A stretch of DNA of 32,184 nt from Candidatus Flavonifractor merdigallinarum (GTDB lineage: Bacteria > Bacillota > Clostridia > Oscillospirales > Oscillospiraceae): NCBI GenBank assembly GCA_019115265.1, contig DXDX01000039.1:1-32184 (forward strand). Direction: 5' to 3'. The translations under genes were made by a program, and so were the position numbers. Below the pieces are notes generated by a model. It was not told the origin of the DNA, did no database searches, and saw nothing but the letters and a program-made list of their open reading frames with translations. Shown here piece after piece: positions 17,826-26,567 of the stretch (its first letter is position 1; the number at the start of each line of letters is the position of its first letter).

Positions 17826-18602
17826 TCACGGTTTCAAGGGCATCGTCTCCAGAACGGCCACCCCCTGAGCCTGGAGGTATTCCCGCCAGTCGGGCTCCTC
17901 CAGGGTGTCAAGAATGACGGTCTGAACAAAATTCAAGTGGCAGATGCGGAAAAAATGGCTGTGGTCCAGCTTGGTCTTGTCCACCGCCAGACAGCGCCGG
18001 GCGCTGTGCTGGAGCATGAGGCGGCGCAGATGGCCAATCTCACTGCTGCCGTCGGTGACTCCCTCCGTCCGGCTCAGCCCCTGGCAGGAGACAAAGGCCA
18101 AATCGGCGTAGTGCTGGTCCACCATCTCCAGGGCGATGGGGCCGGTGAAGCACTGGTTTTTCTGGTCCAGCTCCCCGCCGGTGAGAATGAGTTTTCCCGC
18201 GCCGCCGTCCGCGTAGAGCTGGGCAATCTGGAGCGAGTGGGTGAGAATGGTGATGTCGTCCCGCTCCAGCAGCGCCCGGGCGATGGCAAGGCAGGTGGTG
18301 CTGGCATCCAGGAAGAGGGTATCACCCCGCTGGACCAGCGCGGCGCACACCTGGCCGATGGACTCCTTCACCTCGGTGAGCAGCCCCTCCCGGATGCTGG
18401 CGTACACCTCGTTTTTCACGCCCTCCCGGATGTAGGCCCCGCCATAGGTCTTGATGAGCAGCCCCGCCTCCTCCAGGCTGGCCAAATCCTTGCGGATGGT
18501 CTCCCCAGAGACAGAGAAGCGCCGGCACAAATCCTTGACCAGCACGCTCTTGTTCTGCCGCACCAGGGCGGCAATCTCCTCCCGGCGCTCCGGGGCCAGC
18601 AA
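17826..18602 (-). CDS. DeoR/GlpR family transcriptional regulator
   Basis: APERREEIAALVRQNKSVLVKDLCRRFSVSGETIRKDLASLEEAGLLIKTYGGA; TTG start at 18602 preceded by GGAGG gives typical ~258 aa length (ORF track extends to ATG at 18749). Confidence 0.88.
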   Translation of the reverse strand: MLAPERREEIAALVRQNKSVLVKDLCRRFSVSGETIRKDLASLEEAGLLIKTYGGAYIREGVKNEVYASIREGLLTEVKESIGQVCAALVQRGDTLFLDASTTCLAIARALLERDDITILTHSLQIAQLYADGGAGKLILTGGELDQKNQCFTGPIALEMVDQHYADLAFVSCQGLSRTEGVTDGSSEIGHLRRLMLQHSARRCLAVDKTKLDHSHFFRICHLNFVQTVILDTLEEPDWREYLQAQGVAVLETMPLKP

Positions 18603-18767
18603 TCCACCCGCCTCCGCGGCCGGGCGCCCCACGGTCAGTTCCCCCGGCGGGCCGCCAGCCCGGTGCAAATCCAGTTCCTCATCTCCCGCGCTCCTTTCGC
18701 CCTTCCCGGGCTTGGAATTCCAAGCAAATCCAGGCAAGGCTTCGCCCATTTTCTTGTGTTTTCTTGC

Positions 18768-18796
18768 ATTCTATCATAAGAGTGATCAAATGACAA
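18768..18796 (-). promoter_or_regulatory. Predicted sigma-A promoter for deoR-mtnA unit
   Basis: Minus strand TTGTCA - 17 nt - TAGAAT. Confidence 0.6.
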
Positions 18797-18881
18797 CCCG
18801 AAACCGGCAACTTTTCGCACAAAACAGACGAAAGAACTGGAACAATTAGGAAAGCAGGAGAACGGGGGCTGTGCTGTCTCT

Positions 18882-20510
18882 CTATTGGGAGTAGACGCAC
18901 ACACCTCCCACATAGGTGCGCAGCACCCGCGCCTCCCGCAAGGTCTCCAGGGGAATGGTGAGGAGGTTGCGGTCCAGCACCACAAAATCCGCCAGCATTC
19001 CGGGGCGCAGCTGGCCCTTGCGGTGTTCTTCCCCGGCGGCGTAGGCGCTGCCCGCCGTGTAGGCATAGAGGGCCTGTTCCACCGAAACCGCCTCGCTGGG
19101 CAGGAAGGGGCCCCGCCCCTGAAAATCCCGGCGGGTCACCGCGCAGTAAATCCCATCCAGGGGCCGGAAGGGCTCCACCGGGCAGTCGGTCCCAAAGGCC
19201 AGGGGAATTCCCTGAGCCGCCATACTCCCCCAGGCATAGGCCCCCGCCAGACGCGCCTCCCCCAGACGGGCGGGCGCGATGTGCATATCGCCGTTGAGGA
19301 ACACCGGCTGCACGAGGGCGCTCACCTCCAGCTCTTCCATCCGCCGGAGCTGGTTTGCCGTCATCACCTGACAGTGGACTAGGCCGTGGCGGGGATGGAG
19401 CCAGGGACAGCGCTCTTGGGCCCGCTGGAAGGCGGTGAGGGCCATCTCCGCGCCGCCGTCTCCAATGGCGTGGATGTCCACCGGGAAGTTGTGGCGGTGG
19501 GCGGTCTCCACCAGGGCGTCCAGCTCCTCCTGCCGGTAAATGGGGATGCCCCGGTTGCCGGGGTCGTCGGCATAGGGCGCCTGGAGATAGGCGGTGCGCG
19601 CCCCCAGAGAGCCGTCGGCCAGCAGTTTCACGGCGGAGATGCGGAAGTTGTCGCTCCCCCCAAAGCGCTCCATCCCCCGGCGGAAAAAGTCCTCCAGCGT
19701 CTCCCGCTCGGTGAGCAGCGCCTGTTCCCCCATGCGCAGCTTCAGCCGTCCACGCTCTGCCAAGTTCCGCAGCCCCTCCATCAGGGCATAGGGGTCCTCG
19801 TCGGGCGCGTACTTGAAGTCGTCGCTCTGGATGCTGGTCAGCCCCTCCGCCAGCAGGTCGTGCTGGGTCTGCACCATCTCATCCAGCAGTTGGGGCAGGG
19901 AGAGGGAGGGCAGCGCCCCCTTCACATCGTCCAGCAGGTTTTCCTTTAAAACGCCGGTGGGCTCCCCGGTTTCATCCAGCTCCAGAAAATCGCCATACGC
20001 TCCGGCATTCTCCCGTGTAATGCCCAATTTCTCCAACCCTAAGGAGTTCACCACCCCCACATGGAAGCACCCCCGCAGGATGAGAATGGGTACCTCCCAG
20101 CTCACCGCATCCAAATCTTGTCGGTTGGGGAAGCGGCGGCAGTCGGTAAACTGCTCCTGATTCCACCCCTCTCCCATCAGCCAGCGGCCGGAAGCGGGGG
20201 AAAGCTCCGGCAGACGCTCCCGCAGCCGCTCCTGGACCTGAGCCAAAGAGACAGCATGAAAGAGGTCCACGGACTGGCGGGCCTTTACCAGGTGCAGAAC
20301 ATGCATGTGGGAGTCATGAAAGCCGGGAAGCACAGAGCGCCCCTCCAAGTTGAGTTCCTCCACGGGCTCCTGGGAGAAGGTGCGCACAAAGGCCCGGGCC
20401 TCTTCCTCCTCCCCCACATAGGCAAAATACGCCCCATCCACCACCGCCGCCCGGGCCAGAGGCCGGGCGGGGTCCATGGTGGCCAGGACGCCGTTGGTCA
20501 ACAGCAGCAT
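18882..20510 (-). CDS. Amidohydrolase family protein (YtcJ-like)
   Basis: VLPGFHDSHMHVL, GEGWNQEQF, FPVDIHAIGDGGAEMAL, FGTDCPVEPFRPLDGIYCAVTR. Confidence 0.92.
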   Translation of the reverse strand: MLLLTNGVLATMDPARPLARAAVVDGAYFAYVGEEEEARAFVRTFSQEPVEELNLEGRSVLPGFHDSHMHVLHLVKARQSVDLFHAVSLAQVQERLRERLPELSPASGRWLMGEGWNQEQFTDCRRFPNRQDLDAVSWEVPILILRGCFHVGVVNSLGLEKLGITRENAGAYGDFLELDETGEPTGVLKENLLDDVKGALPSLSLPQLLDEMVQTQHDLLAEGLTSIQSDDFKYAPDEDPYALMEGLRNLAERGRLKLRMGEQALLTERETLEDFFRRGMERFGGSDNFRISAVKLLADGSLGARTAYLQAPYADDPGNRGIPIYRQEELDALVETAHRHNFPVDIHAIGDGGAEMALTAFQRAQERCPWLHPRHGLVHCQVMTANQLRRMEELEVSALVQPVFLNGDMHIAPARLGEARLAGAYAWGSMAAQGIPLAFGTDCPVEPFRPLDGIYCAVTRRDFQGRGPFLPSEAVSVEQALYAYTAGSAYAAGEEHRKGQLRPGMLADFVVLDRNLLTIPLETLREARVLRTYVGGVCVYSQ

Positions 20511-20669
20511 ACGTTATTCTCCTTTCGCCCCATGCAGCCCGTTTACAAGCTCCGACGGGAAAATCCTGCGTTCGGGTCTTTTCGCGGCGCTTGGGGTGCG
20601 CTATAATACCAGTTGCCATTTGGTAGTTTGATGCGACGGCTCGCCGTCACCGCAGGAGGCTGTAACAGC

Positions 20670-21899
20670 ATGGAATACAATTTCACCCAGATTTTAGACC
20701 GCAGGGGGCAGGACGCTCTGGCGGTAGAGGCGGAGGAATATCTTCGGGGCAAGGGCCCGGACGGCCAGAATGTAACCATACGGGAGGGCTTTTCCCCCAT
20801 TCCCATGTGGGTGGCGGATATGAACTTCGCCACCGTCCCCACCGTCCAGGAGGCCATCATCCGCCGCGCCCAGCACCCTACGTTTGGCTATTTCCGCACC
20901 CGGCAGGAGTACTATGACTCCATCATCCGCTGGCAGGAACAGCGCAACGGCGTCACCGGCCTGACGGCAGAGTGCATCGGCTATGAAAACGGCGTGCTGG
21001 GCGGGCTGGTCAGCGCCGTCAATGTGCTGTGCTCCAAGGGGGACAAGATTCTGGTCCACTCGCCCACCTACATCGGCTTTACCGGCAGTCTCACCAACAA
21101 CGGCTACCGCATTGTCCACAGCCCCCTCCGGCGGGACGAGGCCGGGGTGTGGCGGATGGATTTTGCCGACATGGAGGAAAAGCTGCGCACCCAGAAGATC
21201 CATACCGCCATCTTCTGTTCTCCCCACAACCCCTGCGGCCGGGTGTGGGAGCGCTGGGAGCTGGAGCGGGCGATGGAGCTCTACCAAAGGTACAACGTCT
21301 ATGTGATCTCCGATGAAATCTGGTCCGACCTCACCCTCCTGGGCCACCAGCACATCCCCACCCAGTCGGTGAGTGAGGACGCCCGGATGCGCACCGTGGC
21401 CCTCTACGCCCCCAGCAAAACCTTTAATCTGGCGGGCCTGGTGGGGAGCTACCACATCATCTACAACCCCTGGCTCCGGGACCGGGTGCGGAAGGAGTCC
21501 TCCCTGTGCCACTACAACGACCAGAATGTGCTGAGTATGCACGCCCTCATCGGCGCCTATCAGCCGGAGGGGTACGAGTGGCTGGACCAGCTGCGGGCGG
21601 TGCTCACCGGCCATGTGGAGTACGCCTATGACTTTATCCGCACTCACTTCCAGGGAGTGGAAGTGGCAAAGCCGGAGGGCACCTACATGCTCTTCCTGGA
21701 CTGCACCCGGTGGTGTGAGGAGCACCACAAGACCATTGATGAACTGCTGGCCGCCGGATTTGAGGTGGGTGTCCTCTGGCAGGATGGCCGCCCCTTCCAC
21801 GGCCCCTGTGCCATTCGGATGAATCTGGCCCTCCCCCGCGCGCTGCTGGAGGAGGCCTTCCAGCGTCTGGACCGCTATGTCTTTCACCCGGTGGGATAA
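20670..21899 (+). CDS. MalY/PatB-type PLP-dependent aminotransferase / C-S lyase
   Basis: FSPIPMWVADMNFATVPTVQEAI; SPHNPCGRVW; VISDEIWSDLTLLGHQHIPTQSV; APSKTFNLAGL (PLP lysine). Confidence 0.93.
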   Translation: MEYNFTQILDRRGQDALAVEAEEYLRGKGPDGQNVTIREGFSPIPMWVADMNFATVPTVQEAIIRRAQHPTFGYFRTRQEYYDSIIRWQEQRNGVTGLTAECIGYENGVLGGLVSAVNVLCSKGDKILVHSPTYIGFTGSLTNNGYRIVHSPLRRDEAGVWRMDFADMEEKLRTQKIHTAIFCSPHNPCGRVWERWELERAMELYQRYNVYVISDEIWSDLTLLGHQHIPTQSVSEDARMRTVALYAPSKTFNLAGLVGSYHIIYNPWLRDRVRKESSLCHYNDQNVLSMHALIGAYQPEGYEWLDQLRAVLTGHVEYAYDFIRTHFQGVEVAKPEGTYMLFLDCTRWCEEHHKTIDELLAAGFEVGVLWQDGRPFHGPCAIRMNLALPRALLEEAFQRLDRYVFHPVG

Positions 21900-21902
21900 T
21901 CC

Positions 21903-23153
21903 TCAGCAGCCGAGGAGCGCCCGGTAGTCCTCCTCACTTCTCACACGGCCCACCGCGGAGAGGGACAGCCCCTCCGGTTGGAAGAGGGTCTGGGCCAAAG
22001 TCTGGATGTCCTGGGGCGTCACCGCCTCATAGCCCCGCAGCAGCTCCTCCACATCGGCCACATGGCCGTGGAGGAGCTCCCCCCGGCCCAGGGCGCTCAT
22101 GTGGGACTGGGTGGACTCCAGGCTCATGAGAAGATTGGCTTCCGCCTGTTCCCGGGCGCGGACCAGCTCGTCCTCCGTGACCCCCTCCTGGGCAAAGTCC
22201 TGCACCACCCGCCACAGGGTGGTGAGCGCCTCCTCCTCCAAGTCCGGGCTGACGGCGGTGTACACCCCAAAGAGCCCCGTCTCGGCGTGGCCCGCCGCGT
22301 AGGAGTACACGGTGTAGCACAGCCCCCGCGTCTCCCGCATCTCCTGCCACAGGCGGGAGGACATGCCGCCCCCCAGCAGGGCGGAGAGAATTTGGAGGGC
22401 ATACCGCCGCTTGTCCCCATAGGGGATGCCTGGGAAGGCCAGGGTGAGGTGGTTTTGCTCAATGGCCTTTTCCTTGAGGGTAAAGGCCGGGGTGTAGTGC
22501 GCCCGGTCGGCGGGGATAGCCGCTCCCGCCTCCAGCGCTCCAAAGCGATCACACAAATTGTCCACATCATGGGGCGTAAAGCTCCCCGCCAGCGCCACCA
22601 CCAGCTGGCTGGGGCGGTAGTGCTCCTGCATATAGGCCCGCAGGGACTCCCCCGTCATCTTCTCCAGCGTGGAGCGCTTGCCCAGAATGGGCCGGGAGAG
22701 GGCGCTGCCCCGGTAAACCGCTGTGCTCAGCCGCTCGGCGCACAAATCCTCCGGGTTATCCTCGCACATGCCAATCTCCTCCAGGATAACCCCCCGCTCG
22801 GTCTCCACGTCCTCCTGGGCAAAGCGGGAGTGAAAGACCATGTCACACAGCAGATCCGCCGCCTGGGGCAGGTGGCGGTCCAGCACCCGGGCGTGGAAGC
22901 AGGTGCACTCCTTGGTGGTGAAGGCGTTGACCTGTCCCCCCACCGCGTCCATCTCCTGGGCCAGCTGGGCGGTGGAGCGGGTCTCTGTCCCTTTAAATAC
23001 CATATGCTCAATAAAATGGGCCGCGCCGTTCTCGTTTTCCTTCTCATGGCGGGAGCCGGTGCCCACCCAGATGCCCAGCGCCGCCGAGCGGGCGCCGGGC
23101 ACTTCCTCGGTGACAATGCGCGCCCCATTGGGCAGTTGTTTTGTCTCGATCAT
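21903..23153 (-). CDS. M16 family metallopeptidase (insulinase-like, YmxG-type)
   Basis: HFIEHMVFKGTETRS (HXXEH), NAFTTKECTCFHARVL, GGGMSSRLWQEMRETRGLCYTV. Confidence 0.94.
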   Translation of the reverse strand: MIETKQLPNGARIVTEEVPGARSAALGIWVGTGSRHEKENENGAAHFIEHMVFKGTETRSTAQLAQEMDAVGGQVNAFTTKECTCFHARVLDRHLPQAADLLCDMVFHSRFAQEDVETERGVILEEIGMCEDNPEDLCAERLSTAVYRGSALSRPILGKRSTLEKMTGESLRAYMQEHYRPSQLVVALAGSFTPHDVDNLCDRFGALEAGAAIPADRAHYTPAFTLKEKAIEQNHLTLAFPGIPYGDKRRYALQILSALLGGGMSSRLWQEMRETRGLCYTVYSYAAGHAETGLFGVYTAVSPDLEEEALTTLWRVVQDFAQEGVTEDELVRAREQAEANLLMSLESTQSHMSALGRGELLHGHVADVEELLRGYEAVTPQDIQTLAQTLFQPEGLSLSAVGRVRSEEDYRALLGC

Positions 23154-23188
23154 ATGCGCTCTTTCGCGTCCTTTCACGGTTTTGGGAC

Positions 23189-23217
23189 ATTATAGCATCT
23201 TTTTCCCCACCTGTCAG
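23189..23217 (-). promoter_or_regulatory. Predicted sigma-A promoter for M16 peptidase
   Basis: Minus strand CTGACA - 17 nt - TATAAT. Confidence 0.65.
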
Positions 23218-23228
23218 CAAAAGAAACC

Positions 23229-23258
23229 TTGGAAGAATCCGACCTGGTGTGGTACACT
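23229..23258 (+). promoter_or_regulatory. Predicted sigma-A promoter for macrodomain-ymdB unit
   Basis: TTGGAA - 18 nt - TACACT with extended -10 TGG. Confidence 0.5.
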
Positions 23259-23283
23259 GAGGAACAGGGAAGGAGGGACGGAA

Positions 23284-24096
23284 ATGGAAACAGCGGAACA
23301 CCTGGAACATCTCCTGCAGGCCTTGCTGGGAGAGAAGGGCCAGACTGCGGCCAAACTGCCCCCCACAGAGGCGGAACGGCGGCAGCTTCTGCGGGCGCTT
23401 CTCAACGTCCGGCCCGCCGTCCCTCTGGCGGAAGCATTACTAGCGGAACAGGACCGGCTTTTACTGTCCTGGCGGGAAGAACGAACCCTCACCGACTGCC
23501 GCACCCTCACCCCCGCGCCGCTGGATGCGCGGATTTTCCTCTGGCAGGGGGACATTACCACCTTGAAAGTTCCCGCCATTGTCAACGCCGCCAATCCCCG
23601 TCTGCTGGGATGTTTTCACCCGCTGCACAACTGCATTGACAACCTCATCCACTCCGCCGCCGGTTTCCGGCTGCGCCTGGCCTGTGCCGCGTTGATGGAG
23701 GCGCAGGGCCACGACGAGCCCCCCGGCGGGGTGAAACTCACCCTCGGGTTCTGTCTGCCCGCTGCCTATGTGCTCCACGCTGTGGGGCCCAAAGTTACAG
23801 ACGGGGTGGTCACGGAGGAGGACCGGGACGCCCTCCGGGCCTGTTATCGGAATTGTCTGGATTTGGCCCAGGCCCACGGGCTGTGCGGGGTGGCCTTCTG
23901 CTGCATCTCCACAGGATGTTATGGCTTTCCGGCGGAGGAAGCCGCCCAGCTGGCGGTGGAGACTGTATATCACCACCTTTCTCGCTGTCCCACGGTGGAA
24001 CAGGTGATTTTCAACGTCTTTTTGGACCGGGATTTGGTCCTGTACCGGCGGCTTTTGGGCTGGCCGGACTCCCATTTACAGGAGGAACCAGCATGA
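23284..24096 (+). CDS. Zinc-type macrodomain protein-ADP-ribose hydrolase
   Basis: GDITTLKVPAIVNAANPRLLGCFHPLHNCIDNLIHSAAG; FCLPAAYVLHAVGPKV; FCCISTGCYGFPAEEAAQLA; start METAEHLEHLL after AGGAGGGACGG. Confidence 0.93.
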   Translation: METAEHLEHLLQALLGEKGQTAAKLPPTEAERRQLLRALLNVRPAVPLAEALLAEQDRLLLSWREERTLTDCRTLTPAPLDARIFLWQGDITTLKVPAIVNAANPRLLGCFHPLHNCIDNLIHSAAGFRLRLACAALMEAQGHDEPPGGVKLTLGFCLPAAYVLHAVGPKVTDGVVTEEDRDALRACYRNCLDLAQAHGLCGVAFCCISTGCYGFPAEEAAQLAVETVYHHLSRCPTVEQVIFNVFLDRDLVLYRRLLGWPDSHLQEEPA

Positions 24097-24878
24097 TCAT
24101 ACAAATTTTAGCGGTGGGCGATGTCGTTGGGGAGGCGGGCGTGGATTTGCTCACCCGCCGCCTGCGCGCCCTCAAGCGGGAGCACGAGGTCCATTTCACC
24201 GTGGTCAACGGGGAAAACGCCTCCGGTGTGGGCATTATCCCCCGGCAGGCCGACCAGATTTTTGACGCGGGCGCCGATGTCATCACGTTGGGCAATCACA
24301 CCTGGAACCGCCTGCAAATTGCCCGTTACCTGGATGATAACCCGTATATTCTCCGCCCGGCCAACTACGCCGGGGCGGTGCCCGGACGGGGCTGGGGGGT
24401 GTTTGAGGGCCCCCGTGGACTGCGGATTGGAGTACTCAACCTCATTGGCCGGTTTGAACTGGACAGCAACGCCGACAGCCCCTTTGCCGTGGCCAAACGC
24501 ATGGTGGAAAAAGAGGAGGCCGACTTGGTACTGGTGGACTTCCACGCCGAGGCCACCAGCGAAAAGGGGGCCATGGCCTACCACCTGGACGGCAAGGTCC
24601 AGGCCCTGTGGGGCACCCACACCCATGTGCCCACAGCTGACACCCAGATTCTCCCCGGCGGGCTGGGCTTTGTCACCGATCTGGGGATGACGGGCCCCGC
24701 CCGGAGCGTGCTGGGGATGAAGCCCAACCAGGCCCTCAACCGCTTTCTGGGAGGACTGCCCCAGCGCTTTGAGCAGGCCGATGGACCCTGCAAGCTCAAC
24801 AGCGTCCTCTTCTCCGTTGACACCGCCCAGCGCCGCTGTGTGGCGGTCAAGCGGGTGGATTTGCTGGAGGAACAGTAA
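24093..24878 (+). CDS. YmdB family metallophosphoesterase
   Basis: ILAVGDVVGEAGVDLL; VVNGENASGVGI; DVITLGNHTWNR; LVDFHAEATSEKGAMAYHLDGKVQALWGTHTHVPTAD; ATGA overlap with upstream gene. Confidence 0.94.
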   Translation: MIIQILAVGDVVGEAGVDLLTRRLRALKREHEVHFTVVNGENASGVGIIPRQADQIFDAGADVITLGNHTWNRLQIARYLDDNPYILRPANYAGAVPGRGWGVFEGPRGLRIGVLNLIGRFELDSNADSPFAVAKRMVEKEEADLVLVDFHAEATSEKGAMAYHLDGKVQALWGTHTHVPTADTQILPGGLGFVTDLGMTGPARSVLGMKPNQALNRFLGGLPQRFEQADGPCKLNSVLFSVDTAQRRCVAVKRVDLLEEQ

Positions 24879-24887
24879 TAAAGGCTG

Positions 24888-25307
24888 CTCCGCCCAAGGC
24901 GGGGAAGTTTTTGCGCTCGCCGCGCGGGCGTCCTACGCGGACAGCGCCCGATTTCTTTTCGCGGAAAAGAAATCGGGGAAAGAAAAGGCGGAGAGGGGAA
25001 CTTCTCGTTCCCCTCTCCACTCCCCTCCAAAAGGGCGGCCTTTTAGGGGGCCGCCCCATTGAGGGACAGTCACTGACAGTCTTTGCGGTCACCTGTCTTA
25101 CGCCGCAGTACAACACTTCCCTCATAGGTAGAACGCTCCCGCCCAAATGGCACCAAACTGGTGCAATCCCTCCGCAGTAGAACTTTAGCCCGGTTGCGCA
25201 TTTGGGGGAGTGTGCAGAGGGGGCAGCCCTCTCTGCGCTTTCTTTCCCACCGCCGAGTAGGCGGCCCGTCCGGCGAGGACAAAGCCTCCCGCAACTGAGT
25301 CAGTCGC
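24888..25307 (-). repeat. Composite hairpin repeat element, copy 3 (opposite orientation)
   Basis: Reverse-complement homology to copy 2 over arms and core; hairpins 24947-24977, 24990-25018, 25033-25056, 25214-25236; inverted ends around 24905-24930 and 25261-25285. Confidence 0.93.
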
Positions 25308-25327
25308 CCTATTGAAACAAAAAAACA

Positions 25328-25350
25328 CGGAGAACCGCTCCGGTTCTCCG
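25328..25350 (-). terminator. Rho-independent terminator of asnA
   Basis: CGGAGAACCG-CTC-CGGTTCTCCG; minus strand continues GTGTTTTTTTG. Confidence 0.85.
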
Positions 25351-25366
25351 CGTTTTCTCTTGTTTT

Positions 25367-26380
25367 TTACAGCAGGATAACCCCCGCGTCCTGACAGGCC
25401 GCAATGGTCTCCCCGTCCCACACGCTGGCCTGTACTTCTCCAATGTGGGCCTTGCCCAGGAGAATCATGCACAGGCGGGACTGGCCGATGCCGCCGCCGA
25501 TGGTGAGGGGCAGCTTGCCCTCCAAGAGCAGCTTGTGGAAGGTCAGATTGCGCCGCTCGTCACAGCCTGCGGCGGTGAGCTGTTTATCCAGCACCTCGGG
25601 GCTCACCCGGATACCCATGGAAGACACCTCAAAAGCCCGGCCCAGCACGCTGTTCCACAGCAAAATATCCCCGTTGAGGCTCCAGTCGTCATAGTCGGGG
25701 GCCCGGCCGTCGTGGGGCTTCCCCGATTTGAGGGGGGCGCCAATCTGCATGAGGAACGTGGTGGGGTGGTCCTTCACCCAGGCGTTCTCCCGCTCCTTGG
25801 GGGAGAGCTCCGGCCAGCGGTCCTCCAGCTCCTGGGTGGTCACAAAGGACACCTCCCGCTCCAGCGTGGGCAGGGCGGTGAGCTGGGGATACACCGAGCG
25901 CAGGGTGGCCTGGGTATCCGCCATGGTGTTGACAATGGTGCGCACCGTCTCCTTGAGATAGTCGGCCGTCCGGTCCCGGGGGGCGATGACCTTTTCCCAG
26001 TCCCACTGGTCCACATACACCGAGTGGAGATTGTCCAGCTCCTCGTCCCGGCGGATGGCGTTCATATCGGTATAGAGCCCCTCGCCCACCGAGAACTGAT
26101 AGCGGTACAGGGCCATGCGCTTCCACTTGGCCAGGGAGTGAACCACCTGGGCGTCCCGCCCGGCGGCAGGAATGTCAAAGGAAACCGGGCGCTCCACGCC
26201 GTTGAGGTCGTCATTGAGGCCGGTGGCCGCCTCCACAAACAGAGGGGCCGACACCCGGCGCAGATGCAGGGCGCCGCCCAGCGTGTCCTCAAAAAGGCGC
26301 TTTAAAAGACCGATGGCCTTCTGGGTGTCGTACAGGTTGAGGCAGGGGGCATATCCTGCCGGAATGACGGTCTTTTCCAT
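25367..26380 (-). CDS. asnA: Aspartate--ammonia ligase
   Basis: LRRVSAPLFVEAATGLNDDLNGVERPVSFDI; HSVYVDQWDWEKVI; GGGIGQSRLCMILLGKAHIGEVQ. Confidence 0.96.
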   Translation of the reverse strand: MEKTVIPAGYAPCLNLYDTQKAIGLLKRLFEDTLGGALHLRRVSAPLFVEAATGLNDDLNGVERPVSFDIPAAGRDAQVVHSLAKWKRMALYRYQFSVGEGLYTDMNAIRRDEELDNLHSVYVDQWDWEKVIAPRDRTADYLKETVRTIVNTMADTQATLRSVYPQLTALPTLEREVSFVTTQELEDRWPELSPKERENAWVKDHPTTFLMQIGAPLKSGKPHDGRAPDYDDWSLNGDILLWNSVLGRAFEVSSMGIRVSPEVLDKQLTAAGCDERRNLTFHKLLLEGKLPLTIGGGIGQSRLCMILLGKAHIGEVQASVWDGETIAACQDAGVILL

Positions 26381-26567
26381 ACAAATCTCTCCTTTATTGG
26401 GAACTGCGGGCCCGCCCGCCAGCACCAAAAAATAACATGAAGGCATTATAACCCATCCCGTCCGCTCTGGCAAGAGCTCCGCTGCCCGAAAAAAACGCCT
26501 ACCCTGGCACAACTTTTGGACAGAGCGGCGCGTCTATTGGATGCAAGTGAAAGGAGGCACCTCCATC

